Shown one piece after another: positions 62,457 to 64,000 of a stretch of 64,000 nt of DNA. The stretch covers positions 1 through 64,000 of the forward strand of contig JANQJB010000106.1 in assembly GCA_028281865.1 (NCBI GenBank), given 5' to 3'. Made by a program: the position numbers and the translations under genes. Below the pieces are notes generated by a model that saw only the letters and a list, made by a program, of their open reading frames with translations, had not been told where the DNA came from and did not search any database. Position 1 is the first letter of the stretch; the number at the start of each line of letters is the position of its first letter. The DNA comes from Marinagarivorans sp. Lineage in GTDB: Bacteria; Pseudomonadota; Gammaproteobacteria; Pseudomonadales; Cellvibrionaceae.

Positions 62457-64000
62457 CTAAGAGGAACAGCTATCGCGAAATTCGGCGAGTCGGCTAAAGC
62501 CGCGAAAGCGCCCCAGTGCTGCTGCTCCCGCCCCCTGCCTTTGTGTCGCTTCACCAAAACGTTCAACGGCATCCCCCCATTCACTGACCTGGCTAGCAAC
62601 ATAGTCGTCAAACCAATGCCGATGAGCCTCATCCAATAAGCAATAATAAGCCTGCACTCGCGCATAAACTTGTTGCCTCACTTGCGGGTCGGCGCTCATG
62701 CTGTAATCGATCATAAAATAAAGTTCATGAAAGGCTAAGTTTTCGCGCAAGCTGCGTACAGGCAACAAGTGAAAAGAATTTTCAAAAGCGGCTTCGTGGG
62801 CAAGCGTTTCGGTATTGGCATTGCTCGCAGTCGCCGAGGCAAATTGTCGCGCAACTGCGTAGTCTTCGTCGGATATGCGATGTCTGCCCACCTCTTGATA
62901 AAGCCAAATGCGAAAATCCTCGGGCTGTCGCCGTTGACGCAAACGGCGCTGACGATAGGCCAGCCACTGCCGGCACAATTCCTGGCTGCGCAGCTGATGG
63001 CGCATATGTTCGAGCTCATGCAAAAATACAGCACGCGTAAATACGGCTGACTCTTCATGAAAAGCCAATGGCCCCATCACGGTCACCGGCTGTTGCAATT
63101 CTCCACCGGGGTTGGAGTCGCCCTCAGCAGTAGTCGGCAGACGTTGGGCATCAGCTATCGCCTGTGCGTGATCTAATTCGAGAAAAAAATGCACTTTGCC
63201 GGGCTCCCGATCTTCGAGCGAAGACATCACATGAACTTCGTTTGCACCCAAACTCAACGCATCTCGCAATAAAGATACGTAGGCCGCTTCAACTCGCCCA
63301 CGGTCGATATTGCCTTCTTCGTATGCGCGATGCATGGCTTCTGCATTTTCTACCCGTTCCTGCCAAGTACGCCCGTGCAAATCCTGGTCTTGAAAAAGAT
63401 TGACCCAACGTATAACAGCAAAATCGTTCTGGGCTTCCACCGGAGCAATCCTTAGATCGCTCTGGCGCGAACTTCGAAGCGGCCAATTGACGGCAAAGGC
63501 GTGAAATCGTCCGCTGCGATCTTCGACTATCACCGCAGCTGTAGTATGTAATAACGCTCGAGCGAGCGCTTCATATTCCAGGGAATAACCTGGGAATACT
63601 CCGGGCGTTTGCGCATTTGGAACTAACTCTTCTCGCGCGCTGAGCTCAGACCGTTGCAAGCTGCCCATGATATCCGCCTGAACTTCGCCAACGGTGGTTC
63701 CGCTAAAACCTGGCATGGCCCGCGTTTGAATATGCTTAGCACCCGAGCGCTGCTGCACAACGTGCGTCAACTCATGCGCTAATAACGAATTGCCTTCGTC
63801 TGTGCCTGGGGCATACTGCCCTTGATTAAAATAAATATGTTCACCAAAGGCGAAGGCTTGGGCGCGCAGCTGTCGATTCAACTCAATGGCTTCGCCATCG
63901 GTGTGAATACGCACGTGAGAAAAATCGGTGCCGAAGCTGTCTTCCATCGTGCTCTGCGTCTCGTGGTCCATTGCTTCACCAGCATAAGTGCCAGCTCGCA
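62457..64000 (-). CDS. DUF4157 (eCIS-core) protein, 5' end beyond the window
   Basis: The frame continues off the right edge, so the N-terminus is missing; at least 514 residues are visible. DUF4157 features are clear: SFGTDFSHVRIHTDGEAIEL, AFGEHIYFNQGQYAPGTDEG and LLAHELTHVVQQ (HELTH codons at 63762-63776). A second HExxH, FLHELEHMRH at 62997-63020, lies in the C-terminal region and may be a real metalloprotease site. A Cys-poor helical tail ends the protein. No toxin domain is recognised. It is 60 bp upstream of the giant DUF4157 gene, on the same strand, so both belong to one operon with the ATPase. Confidence 0.8.
   Translation of the reverse strand, partial: RAGTYAGEAMDHETQSTMEDSFGTDFSHVRIHTDGEAIELNRQLRAQAFAFGEHIYFNQGQYAPGTDEGNSLLAHELTHVVQQRSGAKHIQTRAMPGFSGTTVGEVQADIMGSLQRSELSAREELVPNAQTPGVFPGYSLEYEALARALLHTTAAVIVEDRSGRFHAFAVNWPLRSSRQSDLRIAPVEAQNDFAVIRWVNLFQDQDLHGRTWQERVENAEAMHRAYEEGNIDRGRVEAAYVSLLRDALSLGANEVHVMSSLEDREPGKVHFFLELDHAQAIADAQRLPTTAEGDSNPGGELQQPVTVMGPLAFHEESAVFTRAVFLHELEHMRHQLRSQELCRQWLAYRQRRLRQRRQPEDFRIWLYQEVGRHRISDEDYAVARQFASATASNANTETLAHEAAFENSFHLLPVRSLRENLAFHELYFMIDYSMSADPQVRQQVYARVQAYYCLLDEAHRHWFDDYVASQVSEWGDAVERFGEATQRQGAGAAALGRFRGFSRLAEFRDSCSS

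Overview
The window looks like chromosomal DNA of a marine, polysaccharide-degrading gammaproteobacterium, probably near Cellvibrionaceae (Teredinibacter, Saccharophagus and relatives). This is inferred from SlyX, RapA, YaaA and AzoR orthologues, a lipoprotein with a poly-serine linker, xylose isomerase and xylulokinase, a sulfatase, a pectate-lyase-like beta-helix protein, lectin domains and three proteins with PEP-CTERM-like tails. No rRNA, tRNA, CRISPR array or complete insertion sequence was seen. The first 55 kb is moderately AT-rich; the last 7.5 kb looks clearly GC-richer.

Layout. 1-7.5 kb: the end of a hexose-6-phosphate mutarotase, an AsmA protein, an HD-GYP phosphodiesterase and a tight Ser/Thr kinase-caspase gene pair. 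7.6-15.4 kb: secreted proteins (a diheme cytochrome fused to a ricin-type lectin, two PEP-CTERM paralogues, an autotransporter beside a glycosyltransferase). 15.8-23.3 kb: a xylose block (xylB, xylA, Gfo/Idh/MocA oxidoreductase, MFS transporter), then a sulfatase. 23.8-33.6 kb: housekeeping and stress genes (DUF2846 lipoprotein, Sel1/TonB protein, tautomerase, AzoR, DUF938 methyltransferase, response regulator, YaaA, M48 protease). 33.7-34.6 kb: a compact accessory patch holding a ribbon-helix-helix gene with its likely operator, a MITE-like palindrome, a large structured repeat and a lysine-rich microprotein. 34.6-54.4 kb: PLD-like nuclease, amidohydrolase, HupE/UreJ protein, a poly-Ser metalloprotease, GntP permease, SDR, DUF1080 protein, a DUF3391-only membrane protein, SlyX, RapA, a DUF5610 protein, a tandem bulb lectin, UspA, a trypsin-like PEP-CTERM protease and a Tat-exported beta-helix protein. 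55-64 kb: a leftward cluster of an AAA+ ATPase and two DUF4157 (eCIS-core) proteins, one of them 1968 aa long and ending in a deaminase-like domain. This looks like the end of an extracellular contractile injection system locus that continues past the right edge.

The most unusual non-coding signal is two families of large intergenic palindromes. In family A (18.7 and 31.6 kb) both copies have a perfect 30-bp outer stem, an inner hairpin and a 26-nt linker that matches at 20 of 26 positions, yet the stems of the two copies are unrelated in sequence. In family B (34.2 and 47.7 kb, opposite orientations) the core and an adjacent 22-nt hairpin are conserved while the stem arms diverge. Stem length and pairing, rather than stem sequence, appear to be maintained.
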